Position numbers and translations under genes: made by a program. The notes beneath the pieces are model-generated. The model ran no database searches. It had not been told where the DNA came from and saw only the letters and a program-made list of their open reading frames with translations. From Bacteroidota bacterium (lineage in GTDB: Bacteria; Bacteroidota; Ignavibacteria; UBA10030; UBA8401), in the NCBI GenBank assembly GCA_021796215.1, contig JAJYOK010000022.1, positions 1 through 50,848 of the forward strand: a stretch of 50,848 bases of DNA. Reading direction: 5' to 3'. This document shows, one piece after another, positions 1 to 7,268 of the stretch; the first letter of the stretch is position 1; the number at the start of each line of letters is the position of its first letter.

Positions 1-2073
1 GTTAGGAAACCCTGCAATCGGGTTTCCATCAAGCATCTCTTTGTGTGTGTACGTAATTCCGTCGGAGACACTGTCTTCAACAACAGCGGTATACTTTACA
101 ATTTTATTCAATGAAAAAGAAGCATTTCCTCCAACAAGAAGATCATTTGTAAGTTGAAGCGCACCGTCTGCTTCAAGCCCGATGTGGCGCGTCCGCTGTG
201 CGTTGCCTGTCACAGGTTGTCCGAAAATATCAACTCTGCCGCTTTTCACCAGCTCGTTTTGAAATTCCATCCAGAACGCATCAACAGAAAACCGCGCAAA
301 ACTTGAACGATAGCCCGTTCCGATCTCAAGATCGAAAAGTTGTTCCGGCTTTGCAAGCGGTTTTGTGAAATCGTATTTCGTGATGCCGCCGCTCGTATCC
401 GCCTGAAATGCGGGCATCTCGCCATAATACGAACCTTCCGCGTCATATAAATTTGCCAGCGTCGGCTCGCGGGACGTATAGGCAAGCGAGATGTACGCAT
501 TCCATAATTCATTCATATTGTAATTCACGCCGAGCCGCGGATTTACAAAGAAGTACGGCACACTGAAATTATTTCCCAAATATTTTTCATTGGCAATGCC
601 GTAACGGTCGCGGACAATCTGCACGTCTGCCGTTGCAGTCGTTTTGGGATCGACATGATACAATTCGTGAACATAAAACGAGAAAATATCTTTCTCTCCG
701 TTGTACTGATAAAAATGATAATCCGGATCGAGCGATGGCGGCAGGCTATCTGCCCATTGAATTTTTCCCCAATGCACCGACCGATGAATACGAATTTCTG
801 CACCAAGCGTTAGCACGCCGGCGCCGTGATCAATTTCTATACGCGGCAGCCAGCCCCACTGCTTATTGCCGACGAATGCGCGGACAAGAGCATTCGTCGG
901 ATTCGATGACGTTGGAATTCCATAATCATAACCGATTCGCAGCGTTGATGTGTCTGCCCACGACGCATCGTAATCGTAATATCCATCGCCGGTAACATAG
1001 AAAAGTGTATTGAACAGCGTTGTTTTCGATGTGAGCTTCCATTCATTGAGAATTTCGTAATGCGGCTGAGTAAACTGTTCGCTCTCCTGATTGCGCCGCG
1101 GTACAACATATACCGTGTCACGTTTGTCTCTCGAAACGATGCGCTGCATTGTCGGAGAATAATTCACCCATATGCTATCGCTGTTCCAGTCTCCCCAATT
1201 CGAACGGCGCAACGCAAGATCGCCGTTCACAAATTTCGGAAGACCTGTGTACACAAGTCCGTCGGTGAACGGACCGCCGTAAATATGAATACGTGTCGTC
1301 ATATCTTTATCGAAACGCACCGCACCGAGAAAATATGAATTCAAATTGTCCCAGCCGTTCGTGCGGTAACCGTCCGTCGTGATTTTGGCAAGCCGCCCGT
1401 ACACCATGTACCGCTGATCGATCAGTCCGGAGTTGACCGATGCCGCGTACTTGCGCGTGGAAAGCGGGACTGTGTGTGTGCTGCCGTATTCCTGAAAGCC
1501 AAACATACTTTCAAGCATCACGCCCGGCTTTTGCAAGAACGGATTTGTTACAATATTCACCGAGCCGCCGATTGCCGGCGGACCGTAAAACGCACTTCCC
1601 GCGCCGCGCTGCACTTGCACCGTGCCGGCGTTTGCAAGAAGATCGGGCATGTCAATCCAGTACACGCCGTGATCTTCCGGATCGTTCTGTGGAATGCCGT
1701 TCACCATCACCGACAAACGGCGCTGCTCGAATCCGCGAAGATTGATATAATTGTACCCAAGCCCGTTGCCGTTTTCAGAATAAAATGTTACAGAAGGAAG
1801 ATCGGAAAGGAGCACCGGCACATCTTGCGTAGAATACCGCCGCTGCAATTGCAGGCGCGACAAATTCGAGAACGTTGCCGGAGTGACCCGCTCAATCGCC
1901 TGCGTCGCCGAAACGATCACCGGCGACAAATTATATTGCACGCTGTCCTTTGCCGCTTCTTTTTGCTGTGCTAATGAAAATGAACAGCGAATAAAAAGAT
2001 TAAGGAACAAAGAAAGAAAAATGATTACTGACAATAGTTTGAAAGTTTCTTGTTTTGTGTTTTGTGTTTTCAT
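1..2073 (-). CDS. TonB-dependent outer membrane receptor, thiamine-regulated (3' end outside window)
   Basis: The frame is open from an ATG at 2073 to base 1 (691 codons), so the C-terminal end of the barrel lies outside the window. The N-terminus has a hydrophobic signal segment (about residues 12-36, ending SLAQ). A plug domain follows, with recognisable blocks SPVIVSATQ (TonB-box/plug start), YINLRGFEQRR, MVNGIPQNDPEDHGVYWIDMP and VQRGAGSAFYGPPAIGGSVNI. The last visible residues DGNPIAGFPN fit a barrel strand. TonB receptors import scarce ligands across the outer membrane using energy from TonB-ExbBD. The TPP riboswitch upstream makes thiamine or a precursor the likely substrate, as for the thiamine-regulated receptors described in Bacteroidetes. 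The ligand is inferred from regulation only. The start codon sits in a CACGAAG-type repeat, so the first residues (MKTQNTKQ) may be recent. Confidence 0.93.
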   Translation of the reverse strand, partial: MKTQNTKQETFKLLSVIIFLSLFLNLFIRCSFSLAQQKEAAKDSVQYNLSPVIVSATQAIERVTPATFSNLSRLQLQRRYSTQDVPVLLSDLPSVTFYSENGNGLGYNYINLRGFEQRRLSVMVNGIPQNDPEDHGVYWIDMPDLLANAGTVQVQRGAGSAFYGPPAIGGSVNIVTNPFLQKPGVMLESMFGFQEYGSTHTVPLSTRKYAASVNSGLIDQRYMVYGRLAKITTDGYRTNGWDNLNSYFLGAVRFDKDMTTRIHIYGGPFTDGLVYTGLPKFVNGDLALRRSNWGDWNSDSIWVNYSPTMQRIVSRDKRDTVYVVPRRNQESEQFTQPHYEILNEWKLTSKTTLFNTLFYVTGDGYYDYDASWADTSTLRIGYDYGIPTSSNPTNALVRAFVGNKQWGWLPRIEIDHGAGVLTLGAEIRIHRSVHWGKIQWADSLPPSLDPDYHFYQYNGEKDIFSFYVHELYHVDPKTTATADVQIVRDRYGIANEKYLGNNFSVPYFFVNPRLGVNYNMNELWNAYISLAYTSREPTLANLYDAEGSYYGEMPAFQADTSGGITKYDFTKPLAKPEQLFDLEIGTGYRSSFARFSVDAFWMEFQNELVKSGRVDIFGQPVTGNAQRTRHIGLEADGALQLTNDLLVGGNASFSLNKIVKYTAVVEDSVSDGITYTHKEMLDGNPIAGFPN

Positions 2074-2101
2074 GTTCTTCGTGCCTTTGTGACTACGTGG
2101 T

Positions 2102-2144
2102 AAAAAACAAAAAAGCCGCTGCTGAAAACTGTCAGCAACGGCTT
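2102..2144 (-). terminator. Intrinsic terminator of the TPP riboswitch leader
   Basis: On the minus strand the two arms at 2144-2132 and 2125-2113 pair over 13 positions with one mismatch. They enclose a 6-base loop and are followed by a T-rich tract (complement of 2102-2114). It lies between the TPP aptamer and the receptor start, so TPP binding probably controls termination. Confidence 0.85.
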
Positions 2145-2168
2145 AAGTGAATAACGAAAACTTCAATT

Positions 2169-2294
2169 ATCGTTTTCCTACGCTGGCATTATCCAGATCA
2201 GGTTAAGTGTCCCGTTTTGAAACGGGATTGTGCAGGGTATTATCTCAGCCGTGCCGGCGTTTTTCCAATGCGCCGTCACAGCACCCCTAACGAT
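2169..2294 (-). promoter_or_regulatory. TPP riboswitch (THI element)
   Basis: Read on the minus strand the element has the conserved TPP blocks in order: TAGGGGTGCT, GGCTGAGATAATACCC, and the 3' block CCTGATCTGGATAATGCCAG followed by CGTAGG. The outer stem is formed by complementary ATCGTT (2294-2289) and AACGAT (2174-2169). An extra hairpin with CCCGTTTTGAAACGGG-type arms fills the variable arm. It is followed by a terminator and then the TonB receptor, giving transcriptional repression by thiamine pyrophosphate. Confidence 0.95.
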
Positions 2295-2324
2295 CACGTC
2301 ATGTAAAGAACAAATGCTGAAATG

Positions 2325-2353
2325 AATATAGCACGCAGTGAAGGCAAAGTCAA
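2325..2353 (-). promoter_or_regulatory. Sigma70-like promoter of the TPP riboswitch / TonB receptor
   Basis: Minus strand TTGACT (2353-2348), a 17-base spacer and TATATT (2330-2325). Predicted transcription start near 2318, about 25 bases before the aptamer. The same TTGACT-17-TATATT arrangement occurs before the Crp gene. Confidence 0.75.
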
Positions 2354-2380
2354 ACCGGCAGTGCATCAGTTTCACTTCTG

Positions 2381-2408
2381 CGTCATTCCGGCGAAAGCCG
2401 GAACCCAG
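2381..2408. repeat. Dispersed palindromic repeat, copy 1
   Basis: CGTCATTCCGGCGAAAGCCG followed by GAACCCAG is a short stem-loop unit of the GTCATTCC-type extragenic repeats found in many bacterial genomes. A related pair lies at 29760-29842. Confidence 0.7.
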
Positions 2409-2544
2409 GAATTTGAGACACTACCGCCAAACCATATCAATGAAAGCTTGTTTCTCTCACAGACTCTTCTTGTCTTTCTGGCACTGTTTGCTTAACTTTC
2501 TCTGGCGCAAATGGAAGACCTTCCACAACATACCCAGAGGCGGT

Positions 2545-3435
2545 ATGAAAAAAATTGAGAAATTATTGTTTGCTTCATTCCTCAGTGCCGAATTACTCAC
2601 CGCACAAACCGACTCAACTCTTGAATATTTTCCTTTTCATCCGGGCGATACATGGCAATACAAAACCCAAGTTTCTATTCCCTATCCTCCTACATATTAT
2701 GAGACATATACTATCGTTACTGTCGGAAACGACACATTAATGCCAAATGGAAAAATTTATCGAAGAATGAATCGGTTTGAACCAATGTTTGGCGATGGAT
2801 TTTATCGTATTGACAGCACAACGGCATGTGTATATAAATACGATGGGACAACGCAAGAGATCTTGACAGATAGCCTGAAAGCAACTGCAGGAGACCAGTG
2901 GGAAATGGGGCATTTTCGTTGCGACAGCATTTATACCGATTCGCTGTTTTCGACCAGAACTACATTAAAAGCTTTTGTTATGCCTGTTATTCCTTATCCC
3001 ATTTATTTTCACTTTGCGAAAGGGTTCGGTCTAGTTTATTATAGTATGTCCGAGGAAAACTGGGTGTATCCTGTTTCGGACAGTTATGTAACAACTCTGG
3101 TCTACGCAAAAATAAACGGGCATGAATCCGGAACTTTAGTTTCCGTGAAAGAAAACAGGGATGTAAAACCGAAAAAATTTTTGCTGGAACAGAATTATCC
3201 TAACCCATTTAACCCCTCAACAACGATACGATATGAACTGCCGAAAACCGACTTTGCAACATTGAAAATCTTTGATCTGCTTGGAAGAGAAATTGCTATC
3301 GTTGTCAACGAAGAACAAAATGCAGGATCGCATTCGGTAGAATTTTCTACAATGACTCTTTCAAGCGGAATGTATTTCTACACGTTACATGTCGGGAATT
3401 TTACCACAACAAAACGGATGATGCTGTTGAAATAA
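2545..3435 (+). CDS. Secreted protein of unknown function with type IX sorting domain (FPxHxGDxWQY family)
   Basis: An in-frame ATG lies upstream at 2338, but the start at 2545 has an SD-like AGAGGCGGT and a proper signal peptide (MKKIEKLLFASFLSAELLTAQ), giving 296 residues. After the signal comes the motif FPFHPGDTWQY. A region of unknown fold follows, and the last ~80 residues are a type IX secretion CTD: NYPNPFNPSTTIRYELP, LKIFDLLGREI, SSGMYFYTL. The protein is therefore probably carried through the outer membrane and anchored or released. Two paralogues lie in tandem at 11731-13619. No catalytic motif is visible; its function is unknown. Confidence 0.85.
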   Translation: MKKIEKLLFASFLSAELLTAQTDSTLEYFPFHPGDTWQYKTQVSIPYPPTYYETYTIVTVGNDTLMPNGKIYRRMNRFEPMFGDGFYRIDSTTACVYKYDGTTQEILTDSLKATAGDQWEMGHFRCDSIYTDSLFSTRTTLKAFVMPVIPYPIYFHFAKGFGLVYYSMSEENWVYPVSDSYVTTLVYAKINGHESGTLVSVKENRDVKPKKFLLEQNYPNPFNPSTTIRYELPKTDFATLKIFDLLGREIAIVVNEEQNAGSHSVEFSTMTLSSGMYFYTLHVGNFTTTKRMMLLK

Positions 3436-3451
3436 TTTTTTCTCTTCCCAT

Positions 3452-3480
3452 TTGCCTCATACCTTCTCTCTTTTTATATT
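3452..3480 (+). promoter_or_regulatory. Promoter of the GO repair operon, implying a leaderless mRNA
   Basis: TTGCCT (3452-3457), 17-base spacer, TATATT (3475-3480). The expected transcription start, 6-7 bases downstream, coincides with the mutT ATG at 3487. No Shine-Dalgarno sequence precedes that ATG. Confidence 0.6.
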
Positions 3481-3486
3481 TATTCC

Positions 3487-3882
3487 ATGGTCAAGGTTGC
3501 AGTGGGTATTATAAAAATGGGTTCGCAAGTATTGGTATGCCAGCGAAAAAAAAACGCACGCTACGGACTTCAATGGGAATTTCCTGGCGGGAAATTGGAA
3601 AACGGTGAATCACTGGAGCAATGCCTTCAACGCGAATTGCGTGAAGAGCTTTCCATCGAAGCAACTGTTGGCGCCGAGTTTCATCACCAGTCATGGACGT
3701 ATCCCGATGCAGGCTCGTTTGAAGTATCGTACTACCTCGTTCCTTCGTATTCCGGCTTCATCAAGAACAATGTCTTCGAACACATTCGCTGGATACCTAT
3801 GAGTGAAATAGGCATGCTGGATATGCTGGAAGGAAATAAGGAAGTTGTCGCTCTGCTGGCCAAACAGTCAAAGTTAATCTGA
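3487..3882 (+). CDS. mutT: NUDIX hydrolase, MutT-type (8-oxo-dGTP diphosphatase)
   Basis: This 131-residue protein is the size of E. coli MutT (129). It contains a complete NUDIX box from about residue 38: GGKLENGE, then REL and REELSIEA (GX5EX7REUXEEXGU pattern), with the typical WEFPGG lead-in. MutT hydrolyses 8-oxo-dGTP to the monophosphate, keeping oxidised guanine out of DNA. It is the first gene of a run with mutY (start 8 bases downstream) and ogg2, so the substrate assignment is supported by context. The ATG has no SD and probably starts a leaderless transcript. Other NUDIX substrates cannot be excluded from sequence alone. Confidence 0.88.
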   Translation: MVKVAVGIIKMGSQVLVCQRKKNARYGLQWEFPGGKLENGESLEQCLQRELREELSIEATVGAEFHHQSWTYPDAGSFEVSYYLVPSYSGFIKNNVFEHIRWIPMSEIGMLDMLEGNKEVVALLAKQSKLI

Positions 3883-3890
3883 TTGTTGTT

Positions 3891-4787
3891 GTGAAACGTA
3901 TTCATTCTTCCGTTCTTCGCTGGTATAAAAAGCACCGCCGTCCTTTCCCGTGGCGTACCACACGTAATCCCTACCGTGTTCTGATCTCTGAAATCATGGC
4001 GCAGCAAACACAAATCAGCCGGGTGGCAGATTTTTATTCCGCATGGCTGAAACGTTTTCCATCGTTCAAAGCACTTGCATCTGCATCACGGGCCGACGTA
4101 CTGCGGCAATGGTCGGGACTTGGCTATAACAACCGCGCTGTTCGTCTGCATCAACTCGCAAAAGAAATCACGAACCGGCATCGCGGGAAGCTGCCGCAAA
4201 CCGCTGATGAATTGATGGCGCTGCCGGGCATTGGAAAATACACCGCACATGCCGTTGTCTGTTTCGCTTTCGGACAATCTCTGCCGGTTGTAGATGTCAA
4301 TGTTCGCCGGGTGTTGAGCCGCACGGTGTGGAATATCCGTTCCTCATCAGAAATGAAATCAGAGAATGAAATTTGGAATATCGCGGCAGCCCTTCTTCCT
4401 AAAAACAAAGCGTCCGATTGGAATCAGGCGCTTATGGATATTGGTTCGCAAATCTGTACAGCGCGGAAACCAAAATGCGGCGAATGCCCTTTGTATCGCA
4501 ACTGTGCATCAGCATTTTCTCCGGCATTCGCTGTAAAATTTCGAACACTGAAAAAAATTGAACCGCACCACAACGGCACGCCGCGCAGACTCATCCGCGG
4601 GAAAATTCTGAAAACTCTATACACCGGACCGAAACGATTCAACGATTTACTGCCGCTGTTGAACGGAAATCATGCCGCAGCAAAAAGAAAATTTCTTCGC
4701 GGCGTTCTTGCGCTGATGGAAAACGACGGCATTATTGAAATGCACGGCAATGGAACATCAATGCGAATTGCTCTTCCGGAAACATAA
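3891..4787 (+). CDS. mutY: A/G-specific adenine DNA glycosylase, MutY-like, with atypical C-terminus
   Basis: GTG start; 298 residues. HhH-GPD glycosylase of the MutY/Nth superfamily. The catalytic Glu34 lies in SEIMAQQTQ. The helix-hairpin-helix is LPGIGKYTAHAV and Asp135 lies in VVDVNVRRVLSR. A [4Fe-4S] site is formed by Cys189, 196, 199 and 205 (C-X6-C-X2-C-X5-C). VDxNV plus QQTQ point to MutY rather than Nth. Classical MutY proteins (~350 residues) carry a C-terminal NUDIX-like domain that reads 8-oxoG. Here the ~90 residues after the cluster look instead like a winged-helix segment (RLIRGKILKTLYTG, LLPLLNGN, MENDGIIEMHGNG). It may therefore be a MutY or MIG-like mismatch glycosylase. Its stop overlaps the ogg2 start (TAATG). 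Confidence 0.85.
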   Translation: MKRIHSSVLRWYKKHRRPFPWRTTRNPYRVLISEIMAQQTQISRVADFYSAWLKRFPSFKALASASRADVLRQWSGLGYNNRAVRLHQLAKEITNRHRGKLPQTADELMALPGIGKYTAHAVVCFAFGQSLPVVDVNVRRVLSRTVWNIRSSSEMKSENEIWNIAAALLPKNKASDWNQALMDIGSQICTARKPKCGECPLYRNCASAFSPAFAVKFRTLKKIEPHHNGTPRRLIRGKILKTLYTGPKRFNDLLPLLNGNHAAAKRKFLRGVLALMENDGIIEMHGNGTSMRIALPET

Positions 4788-5422
4788 TGGCGCGTAAGTA
4801 CCGGCATCTCGACAACTTGCGGCAGAGATTTTCACAACGATCAGACGAAATTTTGAAGCGTCTCGAAGATTTCAAAAATGTGCCGACGTCGCGTTATTTC
4901 TACGAATTGGCGTACTGTTTCATGACGCCGCAGTCAAGTGCAAAAAACGCCATAAAAGCTCAATCCATGCTCGAATCACAAAATTTTTTAACTTCCGATA
5001 TTGACCCGACGCCACTTCTTCACCAGCCGGACTATTATATTCGTTTTCACAAAACAAAATCGCGCCGGTTAGTGGAAATGAAGAAAAATTTTCCCGACAT
5101 TCTATCTGTCGTGACCAACGGGCAATCTCCTTTCGACAAGCGCGAATGGCTCACGGTGAACGTCAAAGGGTTAAGCTACAAAGAGGCGACGCATTTTCTT
5201 CGCAACATCGGCTTGAACGGCACTCTTGCGATTCTTGATCGTCACATTGTAAAGAACCTGAAACGACACGGCGTCATTCGCACGGTGCCAGCAACATTGA
5301 CGAAAAAGCGGTACCTTGCCATTGAAAAAAAATTCCAACAGTTTGCCGATATTGTCGGCATATCTGTAAACGAGCTGGACCTGCTGTTTTGGAGCAACGA
5401 AACAGGGGAAATTTTGAAATAA
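4787..5422 (+). CDS. ogg: 8-oxoguanine DNA glycosylase/AP lyase, Ogg2 family
   Basis: 211 residues, matching the compact Ogg2 family (about 200-210) best known from archaea and thermophilic bacteria. The family signature GLSYKEATHFLRNIG carries the Schiff-base Lys132. ILDRHIV carries the activating Asp151, and the C-terminus LLFWSNETGEILK is also typical. The enzyme excises 8-oxoguanine paired with C and nicks the abasic site. It overlaps mutY by one base (TAATG), implying translational coupling. With MutT and MutY it completes a three-gene GO system in one transcript. Confidence 0.9.
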   Translation: MARKYRHLDNLRQRFSQRSDEILKRLEDFKNVPTSRYFYELAYCFMTPQSSAKNAIKAQSMLESQNFLTSDIDPTPLLHQPDYYIRFHKTKSRRLVEMKKNFPDILSVVTNGQSPFDKREWLTVNVKGLSYKEATHFLRNIGLNGTLAILDRHIVKNLKRHGVIRTVPATLTKKRYLAIEKKFQQFADIVGISVNELDLLFWSNETGEILK

Positions 5423-5596
5423 AGATATTCTGGAGTACCTTCAGGGAAGGAATAAACATCTACTGTATTTTTCTCGTTATTCTTGGTACAACACCGAGAG
5501 CGATTAGCGCAAATACGCTGTCGCATCAGGGAGATTCTAAATTTTTACGATGAACTTTAATCCACTTTTCTTAACAATTTTCCATTTATACTTTCT

Positions 5597-6760
5597 ATGA
5601 AAGCACAACAACGTAAACCGTTTCTTGTACTTGGCGCCGGTATGATGGGCGGCGCTATTGTGTACGATCTTCTCCATTCAACTGCAAAAGACACGATCAC
5701 GGTCGCGGACAGCAATATTGCAAAAGCCGAAGACCTTGTCAGCTTCTTAAAATCAAAGCGCGTGTCGGCGGCTCCGCTTGATGTACAAAATTACAAGGAC
5801 GTCGTTGCACTAATGGAGCAGCATACCGTTGCAATCAGTGCAGTACCGTACCGCTTTAATTACGATCTCACAAAAGCCGCTATCGAGGCAAAAACGCACT
5901 TCTGCGATCTCGGCCACAATGATGATATCGTGACGAGACAGCTTTCCGAAAAAGCCAACGCTGTGGAAGCCGATATTTGTGTTATTGCCAATTGCGGACT
6001 CGCGCCGGGGCTTGCAAATATTCTTGCAATGTATGCGCACGACCAGTTTGAAAAAGTTGAATCGGTCAATATTCGCGTCGGCGGACTGCCGCAGCACCCA
6101 AAGCCCCCGTTATTTTATCAATCGGTCTTTTCCCTCGATGGGTTACTGGAAGAATATACTTCGCCGGCAAAGATTCTTCGGAATGGAAAAATCGAGCATG
6201 TCGAACCGATGAGTGAGCTTGAAGAAATTTCTTTCCCGGCTCCTTTCGGCTCGTTGGAAGCATTTCACACCGGCGGCGGAACATCGCGCATTCCGGAATT
6301 GCTGCAAGGCAAAGTGCACACAGTTGAATACAAAACGATCCGCTACAAAGGCCATTGCAGCAAAATGAAAACATTGCTCGATGTGGGCTTTGCCGACGAT
6401 GAAGTGTTGACGCTCGGCAATCAGGTCATCACAATCCGTGAAGTCTTTTTGGAATTACTGAAAAAACGCCTTACCTTTACGGATACAGATGTTGTACTGC
6501 TTTCGGTTCTTGTTGCCGGAACACGCAACAGGGAAAAGGCGAAGTTGCGCTACAGAATGATTGAGCGGTACGATGAGCAGACAAAAATGACCGCCATGAT
6601 GAAAACGACGGCAACACCGACTTCCATTATTGCCCAAATGCTGGAAGATGGCAGTATGGAAGAACGCGGCGTATTCACAGCAGAAGAAGTTGTCCCCGGC
6701 GACGTGATGCTCGACGCATTGAAAGAGCGCGGATTCGTTATTGAGGAAAAATATCTCTAA
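5597..6760 (+). CDS. Saccharopine dehydrogenase-family oxidoreductase, lysine 6-dehydrogenase-like
   Basis: 387 residues with an N-terminal Rossmann motif ([16 protein letters not shown]) and the family blocks [17 protein letters not shown] and [16 protein letters not shown]-terminal saccharopine-dehydrogenase-like domain contains [15 protein letters not shown] and a [13 protein letters not shown] segment. Size and blocks fit the L-lysine 6-dehydrogenase / saccharopine reductase-like group, which use NAD(P) to oxidise lysine or a related amine. The exact substrate is not settled by sequence. A TATACT box at 5587-5592 ends only four bases before the ATG, so the mRNA may be leaderless. It is followed four bases later by yajQ. 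Confidence 0.8.
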   Translation: MKAQQRKPFLVLGAGMMGGAIVYDLLHSTAKDTITVADSNIAKAEDLVSFLKSKRVSAAPLDVQNYKDVVALMEQHTVAISAVPYRFNYDLTKAAIEAKTHFCDLGHNDDIVTRQLSEKANAVEADICVIANCGLAPGLANILAMYAHDQFEKVESVNIRVGGLPQHPKPPLFYQSVFSLDGLLEEYTSPAKILRNGKIEHVEPMSELEEISFPAPFGSLEAFHTGGGTSRIPELLQGKVHTVEYKTIRYKGHCSKMKTLLDVGFADDEVLTLGNQVITIREVFLELLKKRLTFTDTDVVLLSVLVAGTRNREKAKLRYRMIERYDEQTKMTAMMKTTATPTSIIAQMLEDGSMEERGVFTAEEVVPGDVMLDALKERGFVIEEKYL

Positions 6761-6764
6761 CACT

Positions 6765-7268
6765 ATGGCACAACAAAACTCGTTCGATATTGTCTCTGAA
6801 GTCAACATGCAGGAAGTTGATAACGCGGTAAATCAAGCAAGAAAAGAAATCTTGCAGCGGTACGACTTCAAAGATTCTAAAACCGCCATTGAACTAAACT
6901 TAAAAGAGAAAGAAATCGTCGCCACAACTGAAAACGATTTCCGCCTCAAAGCAGTGATTGACATTCTTCAAAATAAATTAATCAAGCGCGGCGTTCCCAT
7001 CAAAGCGTTGAAATATAATGCTGTGGAACCTGCGACCGGCGGAACTGTACGTCAGAAAATTTCTTTGCAAGTCGGCATAGATAAAGAAAATGCAAAGCTC
7101 ATTGTAAAGATGATTAAGGACACCAAACTCAAGGTGCAAGCACAAATCATGGAAGATCAGGTGCGCGTAACAGGAAAAGATTGAGACGATTTACAATCCG
7201 TCATTGCAATGCTTAAAAACGCCGAACTTGCTTTCGCAGTGCAATTCACCAATTATCGCTCTTCGTAA
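6765..7268 (+). pseudogene. yajQ: yajQ family nucleotide-binding protein, interrupted by an in-frame TGA
   Basis: The frame starts at ATG 6765 ([20 protein letters not shown]) and stops at TGA 7182-7184 after 139 residues. The same frame continues without shift as DDLQSVIAMLKNAELAFAVQ, then FTNYRSS, to TAA at 7266-7268. In YajQ proteins (about 163 residues) the sequence here is VTGKxRDDLQ, so TGA replaces exactly the conserved Arg codon (CGA to TGA is one change). YajQ proteins bind c-di-GMP, tRNA or rRNA and are described as nucleic-acid or nucleotide binding. The TAA overlaps the next ATG (TAATG), so the full-length frame was the ancestral one. Possible explanations are a recent nonsense mutation, read-through or a sequencing error; the 139-residue form may be partly functional. 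Confidence 0.85.

Noticed and set aside
7182-7184. Selenocysteine or altered code at the yajQ TGA
   Set aside because: YajQ is not a selenoprotein family, the aligned residue is Arg, and TGA ends several other genes here.
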